Shown: positions 7,335 through 15,807 of the stretch, piece after piece | Position numbering within the stretch: the first letter of the stretch is position 1 | Layout: the number at the start of each line of letters is the position of its first letter | DNA from: Oceanospirillaceae bacterium | GTDB lineage: Bacteria > Pseudomonadota > Gammaproteobacteria > Pseudomonadales > Oceanobacteraceae | DNA length: 64,000 bases | Reading direction: 5' to 3' | NCBI GenBank assembly: GCA_002724925.1 | Contig: PBQA01000034.1 | Coordinates: 1-64,000, forward strand | Notes under the pieces: model-generated | The model's database searches: none | What the model was told of the DNA's origin: nothing | The model's input: the letters and a program-made list of their open reading frames with translations, nothing else | Translations under genes and position numbers: made by a program

Positions 7335-8607
7335 TTCAACCATGACAACGCGTCAGAAAGTCGAAGCCAGTATGCGTCGCCGTCGTGCGGCTGAAACTCG
7401 CTTCCGCCTGTATGGCATGGCCTCTGTATTATTTGGCCTGCTTTGCCTGGTGGTTCTGTTCGGCGATATTTTTTCAAAAGGTACGTCTGCCTTTTCACAG
7501 ACTGTGCTGACGACCACCATTGAGATTGATGGTGACTACCTCGATATCACGCCGGATTCCTCCGAAAGTGACATCATGAGTGCGAACTACGATGGTCTGA
7601 TCAAGCGTCATTTCAAGAATGACGTTCAGCCCAAGGGGCGTTCAGAAGCACGTAGTCTGTTCAGTCTCATCTCTTCAGGTGCAGGCTGGCAGATTCAGAG
7701 CCAGGTTCTTGAAGACCCTTCTATTATCGGTAAAACCGTGACGGTGGACCTGCTCGTCGATGACGATGTCGACCAATGGTTCAAGCATGAATACGGTAAT
7801 GACAGCGGCAGTGTGCGCTTGAGCGAAAAACAGCTCGAGTGGATTACCGGCTGGATCGACAGTGATGCGCTTAAAACTCAGTTTAATACCACCTTCTTCG
7901 TGAACGGAGATTCCCGTGAGCCTGAGCTTGCAGGTATTCGTGGCGCAATTACCGGGACATTGCTTACGCTGCTGGTGACCTTCTTGTTGTCGTTCCCAAT
8001 TGGTGTTGCTGCTGCAATTTACCTCGAAGAGTTTGCACCCAAGAATCGTCTGACTGAGATTGTTGAAATCAACATTAATAACCTTGCCGCAGTCCCATCG
8101 ATTACCTTTGGTCTGCTCGGTCTGGCTATTTTTATCAATATATTTGGTGTGTCCCGCTCGACGCCTTTGGTGGGTGGTCTGGTACTGACGCTGATGACCT
8201 TGCCGACCATCATTATCTCGGGGCGTGCTGCGATTAAAGCGGTTCCACCGTCTATTCGCGAAGCGGCGCTTGGGCTGGGGGCATCTAAGATGCAGACGGT
8301 ATTTCATCACGTACTGCCCCTGGCCATGCCGGGCATGCTGACCGGTACCATCATCGGTATGGCGCAAGCACTGGGTGAAACGGCGCCTCTGCTGATGATC
8401 GGTATGATTGCCTTTGTCGTGGATGTTCCTGGCTTCATCAATGACCCATCCACCGTATTGCCAGTGCAGATTTTCCTGTGGTCAGACAGTCCTGAGCGCG
8501 CTTTCACAGAACGTACATCGGGCGCCATTATGGTTCTGCTGGGCTTCCTGATCATTATGAACACTGCCGCCGTTATGCTTCGTCGTCGTCTTGAGCGTCG
8601 CTGGTAA
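7327..8607 (+). CDS. pstA: Phosphate ABC transporter permease PstA
   Basis: The second permease subunit, 426 residues. It has the extended N-terminal domain found in long PstA proteins (DUF3333-type: an [15 protein letters not shown] start, one membrane segment and a periplasmic loop of about 150 residues). The six-segment permease follows from about residue 205, with the coupling motif [20 protein letters not shown] near 311. It overlaps pstC by eight bases and is followed 32 bases later by pstB. PstC and PstA are both of the long type, as expected for partners that assemble together. Confidence 0.94.
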   Translation: MTDSTMTTRQKVEASMRRRRAAETRFRLYGMASVLFGLLCLVVLFGDIFSKGTSAFSQTVLTTTIEIDGDYLDITPDSSESDIMSANYDGLIKRHFKNDVQPKGRSEARSLFSLISSGAGWQIQSQVLEDPSIIGKTVTVDLLVDDDVDQWFKHEYGNDSGSVRLSEKQLEWITGWIDSDALKTQFNTTFFVNGDSREPELAGIRGAITGTLLTLLVTFLLSFPIGVAAAIYLEEFAPKNRLTEIVEININNLAAVPSITFGLLGLAIFINIFGVSRSTPLVGGLVLTLMTLPTIIISGRAAIKAVPPSIREAALGLGASKMQTVFHHVLPLAMPGMLTGTIIGMAQALGETAPLLMIGMIAFVVDVPGFINDPSTVLPVQIFLWSDSPERAFTERTSGAIMVLLGFLIIMNTAAVMLRRRLERRW

Positions 8608-8639
8608 CAGGCCTGAAACAGAAATTATCGGATAACGTT

Positions 8640-9443
8640 ATGAGTATTATTGAAAATCACGAAACGGTCGGCTCTCCTCTCAGCGAAGGTGCGAAACTTC
8701 GCGCTCGCGACGTCTGTGTGTTTTACGGTGAGAAGCAGGCCATTTACAACGTCAGTCTGGATATTCGCCAGAATGAAGTGATCGCCTTAATCGGCCCTTC
8801 AGGTTGTGGTAAATCAACCTTTCTGCGCTGCCTCAACCGCATGAATGACACCATCGACATCTGTAATGTCACGGGTGAAATCCTGCTGGATGGCGATAAC
8901 ATCTACGATCCACGCGTCGATGTGGTGCCACTTCGCGCGACGGTAGGCATGGTTTTCCAGAAGCCTAACCCTTTCCCTAAGTCGATTTACGACAACATCG
9001 CTTATGGCCCGCGTATTCATGGTCTCGCATCGTCACGTGTTGAACTGGACGAAATCGTTGAAAAAAGTCTGCAGCGTGCGGGCCTCTGGAATGAAGTGAA
9101 AGATCGTCTGCATGCACCGGGCACCGGTCTTTCTGGCGGTCAGCAGCAGCGTCTTTGCATTGCGCGTACCATTGCGGTTGATCCTGAAGTGATTCTGATG
9201 GATGAGCCGTGTTCTGCACTGGACCCGATTGCAACTGCTAAAATTGAAGAACTGATCGACGAGCTGCGTGAGAACTATACGATCGCGATCGTTACTCACT
9301 CGATGCAGCAGGCTGCCCGTGTGTCACAGCGCACTGCGTACTTCCACCTGGGCCAGTTGATCGAAGTGAATGCAACAGATAAGGTATTTACAACGCCTGA
9401 GCATCAGTTGACTGAAGCCTATATCACCGGCCGCTTTGGCTAA
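8640..9443 (+). CDS. pstB: Phosphate import ATPase PstB
   Basis: The cytoplasmic ATPase that powers PstCA, 267 residues, the normal length. Walker A is GPSGCGKST (about 52-60), the signature is LSGGQQQR near 164, and Walker [10 protein letters not shown] near 184 has the catalytic Glu. The switch His lies in [25 protein letters not shown] and [16 protein letters not shown] are characteristic of PstB rather than other ABC ATPases. It lies between pstA and phoU in the operon. Confidence 0.96.
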   Translation: MSIIENHETVGSPLSEGAKLRARDVCVFYGEKQAIYNVSLDIRQNEVIALIGPSGCGKSTFLRCLNRMNDTIDICNVTGEILLDGDNIYDPRVDVVPLRATVGMVFQKPNPFPKSIYDNIAYGPRIHGLASSRVELDEIVEKSLQRAGLWNEVKDRLHAPGTGLSGGQQQRLCIARTIAVDPEVILMDEPCSALDPIATAKIEELIDELRENYTIAIVTHSMQQAARVSQRTAYFHLGQLIEVNATDKVFTTPEHQLTEAYITGRFG

Positions 9444-9454
9444 GGAGCAGTACG

Positions 9455-10171
9455 ATGGAAATGAATTTTAACCAGCATATTTCTGGTCAGTTTAATGCCG
9501 ATCTGGAAGCGATCCGTAACCACATGATGAGCATGGGCGGACTGGTCGAGCGCCAGGTAAACCATGCGGTTCAGGCGATCTGTTCAGGTGATACTCAATT
9601 AGCCGATGATGTTATCCGCCGTGAAGATGACGTTGATAAAGCAGAAGTCGCCATTGATAACGAGTGCACCCAGATTCTGGTGCGCCGCCAGCCAGCAGCA
9701 TCAGATCTGCGTATGGTTCTGGCGGTCTCCCGCGTTGTCCGTGACCTTGAACGTATTGGTGATGAGGCGAGCAAAATCGCGATTCACACGCTGGAAGTGA
9801 AAGACTCTAAAAATCCTCAGTTCTGTCAGCAGGCAATTCGCTACATGGGTGAAGAGGTTGTGAAAATGATTTCTGGCGCTCTGGATGCTTTTGCCCGTCA
9901 CGACGTTGAAGGCGCGATCGATGTAGTACGTACCGATAAGCTGGTGGATAAGCAGTACGCGTCTGCACTGCGTGAGTTGATCACATACATGATGGAAGCC
10001 CCTCGCTCTATTGGTCAGGCCATCAATATCCTCTGGATTCTGCGTGCGATCGAACGTATCGGTGACCACGCGCGCAACATCTCTGAACAGGTTATCTACC
10101 TTGTGAGTGGTACTGACGTGCGTCACAGCTCTCTCACAGAGATGGAAGAAACCGCTCAGAAAGAAGATTGA
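9455..10171 (+). CDS. phoU: Phosphate signalling protein PhoU
   Basis: 238 residues forming two three-helix repeats, each with the metal-binding type signature (DLRMVLAVSRVVRDLERIGDEA near 86, and NILWILRAIERIGDHARNI near 193). PhoU links the occupancy of the Pst transporter to the sensor kinase PhoR, keeping the Pho regulon off when phosphate is plentiful. It begins 11 bases after pstB with GGAG upstream and ends the operon; a GC-rich hairpin follows at 10190-10213. Confidence 0.96.
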   Translation: MEMNFNQHISGQFNADLEAIRNHMMSMGGLVERQVNHAVQAICSGDTQLADDVIRREDDVDKAEVAIDNECTQILVRRQPAASDLRMVLAVSRVVRDLERIGDEASKIAIHTLEVKDSKNPQFCQQAIRYMGEEVVKMISGALDAFARHDVEGAIDVVRTDKLVDKQYASALRELITYMMEAPRSIGQAINILWILRAIERIGDHARNISEQVIYLVSGTDVRHSSLTEMEETAQKED

Positions 10172-10189
10172 TCTGATCCCCTGCCTTTT

Positions 10190-10213
10190 GCGCCTCCACC
10201 TCTCCGGAGGCGC
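10190..10213 (+). terminator. Probable terminator of the pst operon
   Basis: An 8-bp perfect stem GCGCCTCC/GGAGGCGC lies 18 bases after phoU. The following GAACTTTCCCTTTGC is only weakly U-rich, so termination may be partial. Confidence 0.55.
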
Positions 10214-10327
10214 GAACTTTCCCTTTGCTTTTCTGAAACTGGCCTATACTGACTGCCGACATAACTTGTTTGCTCCAGCATGGCTCCTCTCTGAATGTGA
10301 CATTTTGATTTCATATATATGACGTTA

Positions 10328-10345
10328 TTGTCATATTGCTGTAAT
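10328..10345 (+). promoter_or_regulatory. Pho box upstream of the porin gene
   Basis: TTGTCAT-ATTG-CTGTAAT matches the 7-4-7 Pho box. Its second half is identical to the pstS box. A weaker partial box (GTGACAT-TTTG-ATTTCAT) lies at 10297-10314. A plausible -10 (around CATAGAG, 10354-10360) follows about ten bases downstream. It predicts that the porin is induced by phosphate starvation. Confidence 0.75.
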
Positions 10346-10442
10346 AAAAGTGCCATAGAGTAGACATCATCCTGTAACACAGTGCGTTGCAGTAACAATT
10401 AAGCAAGATCATCTTGCACATAACTAACTCTGGATGAGAAGC

Positions 10443-11363
10443 ATGAAAAAAACAGCACTTTTCCTTGCGATGGCATCAGCAACCGCATTTGTTAACGCCG
10501 AGACTGTTGAAATCCCGGTTCCTACTTTTTACGGCAAATTCAACGTGTCTCAGGAATTCATTCAGCAGGATGAAGCCGGGAACTTCAGCGAGCTTAACTC
10601 TAATGCTTCACGCCTTGGCCTGAAGGGTGATTTCGCAATTAACGATGAAATCACAGCTTTCTATCAGGCAGAATTCCAGATGGATACGGACGGTGATGCG
10701 GGTGAGACCTTTTCTGAGCGCAATACCTTTATCGGTGCTAAGGGTTCATTCGGTAAAGTTCAGGCAGGTATTTTCGATTCTGCTCTGAAGGCCTCACAGA
10801 AAAAAGTGGATCAGTTCAATGATCTGAGAGCAGATATTAAAAACTATGTGACTGGCAGTGAAAATCGTCCGTCAGATATCGTTCGTTATCAGTCTCCTAA
10901 CCTGAGTGGCCTGGTGCTGACACTGGATCACATCAACGGTGAAGAAGAAGATACTCCGAATGCTCAGTCATTCTCTGCGGCCTTCACTCAGGACGTTCTG
11001 TACGTTGCGTTGGCGTATGACAACGGCCTGGAAGGTACCGGTGTAGAGACTACCCGCCTCGTCGGTCAACTCAACCTGGACGGTGGTATCCAGCTTGGTG
11101 CTCTGTGGGAAACCGAAGATGATAACGGCGAGAGCAATGACGGCATGATGGTTTCTGCAGCCGTGAAAGCCGCATCAAAAGTAAAACTGAAAGCACAGTA
11201 TGCTTCGTCCGATATCCGTGCTGAAGGCGCAACTCAGATTACTCTGGGTGCTGATTACAAGCTGGCGAATAACGCTAAAGTATTTGCTTACGCGTCAGAC
11301 GTAGATACCGATGAAAATGGTGGTGGCCAGGTATTCGCAGTGGGCGCAGAATACAAATTCTGA
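10443..11363 (+). CDS. Outer-membrane general porin, predicted Pho-regulated
   Basis: A trimeric-type Gram-negative porin of about 306 residues. The start at 10443 has a good ribosome site (GGATGAGAA), and the signal peptide MKKTALFLAMASATAFVNA is cleaved before ETVE. A second ATG at 10434 is less likely. The mature protein alternates short amphipathic strands, contains SRLGLKGDFAINDEITAFYQ and SERNTFIGAKGSFGKVQAG typical of OmpC/porin_4 proteins, and ends in the terminal Phe of outer-membrane barrels (AVGAEYKF). Its own Pho box and position right after phoU suggest a role like PhoE/OprP, letting phosphate cross the outer membrane; anion selectivity cannot be read. Confidence 0.88.
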   Translation: MKKTALFLAMASATAFVNAETVEIPVPTFYGKFNVSQEFIQQDEAGNFSELNSNASRLGLKGDFAINDEITAFYQAEFQMDTDGDAGETFSERNTFIGAKGSFGKVQAGIFDSALKASQKKVDQFNDLRADIKNYVTGSENRPSDIVRYQSPNLSGLVLTLDHINGEEEDTPNAQSFSAAFTQDVLYVALAYDNGLEGTGVETTRLVGQLNLDGGIQLGALWETEDDNGESNDGMMVSAAVKAASKVKLKAQYASSDIRAEGATQITLGADYKLANNAKVFAYASDVDTDENGGGQVFAVGAEYKF

Positions 11364-11388
11364 TCCTTGCAATATCAGCATCAGAAAG

Positions 11389-11413
11389 AGCCCGGCGAAG
11401 CCGGGCTTTTTTA
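11389..11413 (+). terminator. Terminator of the porin gene
   Basis: AGCCCGGC-GAA-GCCGGGCT followed by TTTTTTA; a classic strong intrinsic terminator between the porin and the convergent phoR-like gene. Confidence 0.9.
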
Positions 11414-11420
11414 TTTCTGT

Positions 11421-12680
11421 TTACTTGACCCGGAAAACCGGGATCAGGAAAGAAAAGGTGCTGCCCTGGCCAAGCGTGGATTCAATTCTGAGTTCGGCAT
11501 CGTGATGCTCAAGGGCATGTTTAACGATCGCGAGGCCTAGGCCCGACCCGCCTACCGTCGATTCTCTAGACTCATCAACTCGATAGAAGCGTTCGGTAAT
11601 TCGTGACAGGTGCTCCGGTGGAATACCCGGCCCCTGGTCTTTGACGGCGACTTCGATACCGCGATCACTTGAGGTAATAGAGATATCGACCTGTTTACCA
11701 TCGCCGTATTTGATCGCGTTGGTGACAAGGTTAGTAAGAGCAGAGTGCATCTCCTCTTTAAAGCCATCAATGATCAGACTGCGATCAGTATTAATTCTGA
11801 CTTCCGCATCGCCTGAGTAACCTTTCATCTCGCCAGCAACCTGATGACATAATCCCGTCAGGTCAAAAACTACCCCATCCCGCTCTCTGCTCGCGCTCTC
11901 TAATTTGGATAGCTGAATCAGATCATTAACCAGGTTGGTCATACGGTTAGCCTGACTATCCATCTGGCTCAGTGCTTTTGCCAAAGGAGCTGGGGTATCC
12001 ATATCTGAGAGCATCTCAAGATAACCATTAATCACGGTTAATGGCGTGCGCAGTTCGTGGGAGACATCGGCAATAAAGTCCTGACGCATGGTTTCTACAC
12101 GTTTGCGTTCAGTTACATCTCTGACAAGCATAATTTTCTGGTCGATACCGAACTCTGTGATCTGTACCTGTAGGCTGACATTGCGCAGATCAAACTGCAG
12201 AGGTTCGCCGAAATCATTACTGCGGAAATAGCGTACGAACTGAGGTACACGGATCAGGTGGGTAAGGTGTTGGCCGCTGTCATCTTTGCGCAGATAAAGC
12301 ATGCGCGTAGCAGCGCTGTTGAACGTAGTAATATGTCCGGCACTGTCCAGTACAACCACACCATCCTTCAATGCTTCGATGCCCTGATTGTAGCGTTGCA
12401 GCATTTTTGCCTGGTTCAGCAGGCGATCTTTCAACGTCTTTTCGCGGCGGATGATGCGGTCAGCCGAGTAGCCGATGAGGCCGCTATCCTGAGGCGCTGG
12501 TCCCTGGCGGTAACTCCATTTAAAAATAGTACTGGCCTGACGGATACTCAGTATTTGTGAGGTCGCCAGTCCGATCAGTAACCCATAAAGTGAGTAACCC
12601 ACCGACCAGCCCGCAGCAAACCCCGCAAGCACGATAACACCTACCCGAAACAGCTCTCGCTGCAGTGCATCCTGGTACAA
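11421..12680 (-). CDS. PhoR-type sensor histidine kinase (first pair)
   Basis: A 419-residue membrane kinase with PhoR architecture. Two short hydrophobic segments at 10-45 carry no real periplasmic domain. A PAS domain follows at about 95-200 (GIEALKDGVVVLDSAGHITT). HisKA has the phosphorylated His in FIADVSHELRTPLTVINGYL. The ATPase domain has NLVTNAIKYGDG, VKDQGPGIP and GGSGLGLAIVKHALEHH. It lies 17 bases after its regulator. This is one of two complete PhoR-like kinases in the window; the other (17450-18754) sits in the canonical phoBR position next to ubiA. This one, next to pst and the porin, is the likely paralogue. Confidence 0.88.
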   Translation of the reverse strand: MYQDALQRELFRVGVIVLAGFAAGWSVGYSLYGLLIGLATSQILSIRQASTIFKWSYRQGPAPQDSGLIGYSADRIIRREKTLKDRLLNQAKMLQRYNQGIEALKDGVVVLDSAGHITTFNSAATRMLYLRKDDSGQHLTHLIRVPQFVRYFRSNDFGEPLQFDLRNVSLQVQITEFGIDQKIMLVRDVTERKRVETMRQDFIADVSHELRTPLTVINGYLEMLSDMDTPAPLAKALSQMDSQANRMTNLVNDLIQLSKLESASRERDGVVFDLTGLCHQVAGEMKGYSGDAEVRINTDRSLIIDGFKEEMHSALTNLVTNAIKYGDGKQVDISITSSDRGIEVAVKDQGPGIPPEHLSRITERFYRVDESRESTVGGSGLGLAIVKHALEHHDAELRIESTLGQGSTFSFLIPVFRVK

Positions 12681-12697
12681 ACCTGTATCACCTCACC

Positions 12698-13387
12698 TTA
12701 TTGGTCGGGAGAAAAACGATACCCACTTCCTCTGACGGTTTGAATCAGACGTTCGTGGTTATCAATTGAAATCGCTTTGCGTAAACGCCGTATGTGGACG
12801 TCAACGGTGCGCTCATCGATGTAGACGTTGCCGCCCCAAACCTTGTCGAGCAGTTGTTCGCGGGAAAACACCCGGTTCGGGTGGCGCATAAAGAATTCGA
12901 GTAGCTTGTATTCTTTCGGGCCGAGCGATACCAGTTCACCCTTGATACGGCATTGCTGCTCATCTGGGTGGCACGTCATATCGAGAACGGTCAGCGCTTC
13001 AGACGATGTGGTTTGGCTGCGACGGAGAACCGCCTTAATACGCGCATTCAGCTCTCTGGGTGAAAACGGCTTAGTAATATAGTCGTCAGCACCGCACTCC
13101 AGCCCTTTGATTTTGTCATCTTCTTCGGCGCGCGCCGTAAGCAGAATGACAGGGATGTCTTTTGTGCGTTCTTCGCGTTTTAGCCGGGCTGTCAGCTCCG
13201 GGCCGCTCATCATCGGCATCATCCAATCCAGTACTACAAGATCCGGTTGTTCATTGATGATCATCTGGAGGGCTATCTGGCCGTTGGCTGCTTTTCGGGT
13301 TTTATAGCCCGCAAGCTCGAGGCCGGTACAGATCATTTCGCAGATGGCTGGTTCATCGTCGGCAACGAGGATAAATCCGGCGTTCAT
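12698..13387 (-). CDS. PhoB-type response regulator (first pair)
   Basis: An OmpR/PhoB-family regulator of about 229 residues. The receiver has the acidic pair in VADDEP, the phosphoacceptor Asp in VVLDWMMPMMSGP, and the switch Thr and Lys in LLTARAEE and YITKPFSP. The C-terminal winged helix has the recognition helix [14 protein letters not shown], the same as in the second PhoB at 18757-19455. Both should therefore read Pho boxes. I prefer the start at 13387 (AGGTG six bases upstream); an ATG at 13408 adds seven residues. It differs from the canonical protein in the receiver and linker, so it may answer a different kinase. Confidence 0.87.
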   Translation of the reverse strand: MNAGFILVADDEPAICEMICTGLELAGYKTRKAANGQIALQMIINEQPDLVVLDWMMPMMSGPELTARLKREERTKDIPVILLTARAEEDDKIKGLECGADDYITKPFSPRELNARIKAVLRRSQTTSSEALTVLDMTCHPDEQQCRIKGELVSLGPKEYKLLEFFMRHPNRVFSREQLLDKVWGGNVYIDERTVDVHIRRLRKAISIDNHERLIQTVRGSGYRFSPDQ

Positions 13388-13424
13388 GTCGGCACCTAGT
13401 GTATTCATTTCAGGGGGATGTATT

Positions 13425-13442
13425 GTGACATTTTTATTACGA
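13425..13442 (-). promoter_or_regulatory. Candidate Pho box upstream of the first phoB-like gene
   Basis: Read on the minus strand, TCGTAAT-AAAA-ATGTCAC fits the 7-4-7 Pho box at 11 of 14 positions. No convincing -10 lies ten bases further on, so this is weaker than the pstS, porin and second phoB boxes. Confidence 0.45.
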
Positions 13443-13572
13443 TTTTGGACCGTTTTTAGTCTTGGTTAGCTTATCTCACAGGGATAGAGGTTAACTTATT
13501 GAAAAATAGTAAATTCTTTTTGAAAAGTGGTTGACGACCCCCGGGCTGATCAGTAATATTCCCGCCCACTTA

Positions 13573-13648
<76 letters not shown>

Positions 13649-13651
13649 TAC

Positions 13652-13683
13652 AAAAAAGCCCGTACACATGTACGGGCTTTTTT
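13652..13683. terminator. Terminator after tRNA-Thr
   Basis: Fifteen-base perfect arms AAAAAAGCCCGTACA/TGTACGGGCTTTTTT. Because both arms carry A and T runs it can act in both directions, ending the tRNA and also the minus-strand gene at 13722-14198. Confidence 0.92.
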
Positions 13684-13721
13684 CTTTTCTGCCAGTCTGT
13701 TTTTCCAGACGCATTCTAAAG

Positions 13722-14198
13722 TCAGAAGAATACCTTCACTTCGACCTGGTAACCCTTACTGCTATCGGTTTCGCTCAGACTGTAACGCCATTCCCCGGCT
13801 TCTGGCTCGCCTTTGTAGAGATCATAGGCCGTCGACAGCACTCTCATCGCCTGTTCTGAATCACTGTAACTCTGTTGTTCTTCTTCTTGCAGATACCAGT
13901 AAGTCGCCGCTTCATCCTGAGCAGAGAGCATGTGCTCTTCAGGGTCATATGCGTATGTCACTGACATGGGAGACAGGAGGGCAAAACAGGTGGCACAGGG
14001 GCGCAACCATCGCTGCTGCCGCAGGACGCGTTTAAGCACGCCCTCATCAATAGCACCCAGCGCAATCAAGGCTTCGCCGAGCTTCGCCCCTGCGTGTTCT
14101 TTCTGGTATTGAAGTGCATCATCCAACTGTTTACGAGTAATTGCGCGTCGGTTCAGAAGAAGCTGCCCGAGGCGCAGCTTAAGTGATGGTGATGGCAT
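13722..14198 (-). CDS. Small protein with GspE/MshE N-terminal-like domain
   Basis: A 158-residue protein of unknown function. Residues 8-60 (LRLGQLLLNRRAITRKQLDD, then LGEALIALGAIDEGVLKRVL) resemble the helical N-terminal domain of type II secretion/MSHA ATPases, which in MshE-type proteins can bind cyclic di-GMP. No ATPase domain follows. The remainder is acidic and Glu/Gln/Tyr-rich, with an RYSLSETDSSKGYQVEVKVF ending. No signal peptide. Start ATG at 14198, with GGAAG upstream. It could be a stand-alone regulatory domain; the similarity is partial and I would not name a function. Confidence 0.6.
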   Translation of the reverse strand: MPSPSLKLRLGQLLLNRRAITRKQLDDALQYQKEHAGAKLGEALIALGAIDEGVLKRVLRQQRWLRPCATCFALLSPMSVTYAYDPEEHMLSAQDEAATYWYLQEEEQQSYSDSEQAMRVLSTAYDLYKGEPEAGEWRYSLSETDSSKGYQVEVKVFF

Positions 14199-14510
14199 AC
14201 TATTCTTCCGGTGTGTTTTCTATACGGATACAGAATGACACAGCCTCAATTACGCACCACAACAGTGGGTATGCCGATAGTAGCCTTTTGTAATGGCGCT
14301 GATGGAAATTTGACGAGCTTTAAATGATAACGGTGTCATTATCTGGCCGGTGTTCCAGAGGGAGGTTTAATGCGTAGCAAAGGGCTGTTACTTAACTGAT
14401 TTCGTGTTTAACAAACGTACAAGTTGTTAACGGAACATGTCTGTGTGCAAGAGAGTTTTGAGAGTAATGAGGGGGAGTTGGTTTCGAGTGGTATGACCGG
14501 GAGCTAAATG

Positions 14511-14716
14511 GGCGGCCAGGACATCCTGTCCTCACCGCCACAGCACCCTATACCTTCCTGGTATATCGTCCTTGAGCGAGATCCTCTCTACCGTCCTGGT
14601 TGGCCTCCTGGCCACAATATTCCGTCGCTTCCTATATCGTCCCTGTGCTTCCTGCCCGGCGATCCTGCCGAATCCTGCATCCTGCTGCTGATTCCATCAG
14701 CACCTTGCGTCCTGCG
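14511..14716 (-). ncRNA. CsrB/RsmZ-like regulatory RNA predicted to sequester CsrA/RsmA
   Basis: No gene with coding character lies in 14199-15032. Read on the minus strand, this stretch is filled with A/CGGA motifs, about a dozen, many as CAGGA. At least four sit in loops of perfect hairpins: GCTGAT-GGA-ATCAGC (14687-14701), GGCC-AGGA-GGCC (14602-14613), ATACC-AGGAA-GGTAT (14550-14564) and GGACA-GGA-TGTCC (14519-14531). The last is enclosed by an outer GGCGG/CCGCC stem (14511-14539) that probably marks the 3' end. GGA in hairpin loops is the binding signature of CsrA/RsmA, and dense repetition is the hallmark of CsrB, RsmY and RsmZ RNAs. The ends are estimated. The U-tract after the last hairpin is weak. 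Confidence 0.78.
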
Positions 14717-14722
14717 AAATTA

Positions 14723-14809
14723 AAGATAGCAAAACTGTGAGTTCGTGTTACGTGACTATTGCGACATGATGTGTCGCCAAATGCCAGTGATTGTAAGAAA
14801 AGTCTTTTA
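14723..14809 (-). promoter_or_regulatory. Predicted promoter and GacA/UvrY-type upstream site of the CsrB-like RNA
   Basis: On the minus strand, GTAACA (14751-14746), a 17-base spacer and TATCTT (14728-14723) form a possible sigma-70 promoter just before the first GGA motif. Upstream lies TGTAAG-N6-CTTTTA (14792-14809, read on the plus strand), matching 10 of 12 positions of the palindrome TGTAAG-N6-CTTACA. GacA-type regulators use that palindrome to activate rsmY/rsmZ genes. Between them is a perfect inverted repeat GCGACA/TGTCGC (14761-14777). Confidence 0.6.
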
Positions 14810-14850
14810 AAACAATGAGTTGGGAATAATCTAGGGAAGGGTTTCGGAGG

Positions 14851-14968
14851 TTAAGACAGTGTTATGCCTATATCTCCCACTTGCTTGTGAGATATATCGC
14901 ACAAGCGAGTGGGTGAATAACCTACAGTGTAATTTCTGGGCTGAAACCTGCCGTAACACTGTTTTACG
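14851..14968. repeat. Nested inverted repeats between the CsrB-like RNA and trmH
   Basis: The inner hairpin has 14-base arms CCCACTTGCTTGTG (14876-14889) and CACAAGCGAGTGGG (14900-14913), one mismatch, around AGATATATCG. Outer arms (14851-14866 and 14952-14968) share ACAGTGTTA/TAACACTGT with a few mismatches. No U-tract follows, so this is not an ordinary terminator. It could be an operator, a small RNA or a mobile repeat. Confidence 0.55.
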
Positions 14969-15032
14969 ATATTACATTTGAGTGCGCTTTGTTGCACTTT
15001 TTGTTTTGTAAAAATCTGTCGCAATCAGAGTG

Positions 15033-15734
15033 TCAGCGCTTCTTTTTGGCTGCTCTGTGCGCATTATATAAATCAGAAAAGCCTTGCGGATCCGCCAGCT
15101 CGCCATCTTCTCTCAAGTCAGGGTAGCTGAGATTATTCTCACGACACAGAAGAGCAATCTTTGGCTGGCACCATTCGAACAGTAAACGGTCAAACCATTC
15201 GTCTGGCAGGCGCTGTTCGTTATACATGCCGGCGGCCTGCCGTTGATAATGGGCTTCATTGAGAATAATGGCTGCGGCGACGGAGACGTTAAACGACTGA
15301 ACCATGCCTCGCATGGGGATAATCAGGTGTTCGTCGGCCATATCAGATGCGGCATCGCTGACGCCTTCTTTCTCTGTACCCATCAGCAGGGCTGTTGGTT
15401 GAGTGAAATCGTAATCGCGGTAGTCAATGGCGCGATCTGTCAGGTGAGCTGCTACGACCTTGACGCCATTATTCTGAAGCTCACGGATACCGGTTTCGAT
15501 ATCGGCATGGGTCTGCACTTCAATCCAGTCGGAAGAACCTGCCGTTGCCGCTGTTTTCAGGCGGTAACGATCGCGTGGCCAAACGCAATGAATCTTAGGA
15601 ATGCCGACGGCATCGCAGGTACGGGCAATGGCTGCCAGATTGTGAGGTTTATATACTTCGTCCGTAATGACGGTTAGGTCCGGCTGGCGCATCTCCAGGG
15701 TTTTGCGGATGCGTTCGTAGCGTTCCGGGGTCAT
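15033..15734 (-). CDS. trmH: tRNA (guanosine-18-2'-O)-methyltransferase TrmH
   Basis: A SPOUT-class enzyme that methylates the ribose of G18 in the tRNA D-loop using SAM. I start it at the ATG at 15734 (AGGAG eight bases upstream), giving 233 residues beginning MTPERYERIRK as in E. coli TrmH. An upstream reading to 15809 adds 25 unlike residues. Conserved parts are KPHNLAAIARTCDAVG, LMGTEKEGVS and the knot motif IPMRGMVQSFNVSVAAAIIL with the catalytic region. It is divergent from cysZ, 73 bases apart. Confidence 0.9.
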   Translation of the reverse strand: MTPERYERIRKTLEMRQPDLTVITDEVYKPHNLAAIARTCDAVGIPKIHCVWPRDRYRLKTAATAGSSDWIEVQTHADIETGIRELQNNGVKVVAAHLTDRAIDYRDYDFTQPTALLMGTEKEGVSDAASDMADEHLIIPMRGMVQSFNVSVAAAIILNEAHYQRQAAGMYNEQRLPDEWFDRLLFEWCQPKIALLCRENNLSYPDLREDGELADPQGFSDLYNAHRAAKKKR

Positions 15735-15807
15735 GTCCGGCACTCCTGGGTGGTCAACAAAGGGCGAGGATTGTATAAAAGGCTTTTCGCAGATGCACGA
15801 GGGAATC

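Noticed and set aside
14508..14723. A 71-codon plus-strand ORF rich in Pro, Ser and Leu
   Set aside because: Its odd composition comes from repeated CCTG, the complement of the GGA motifs of the minus-strand RNA; no ribosome site and no protein family resemblance.
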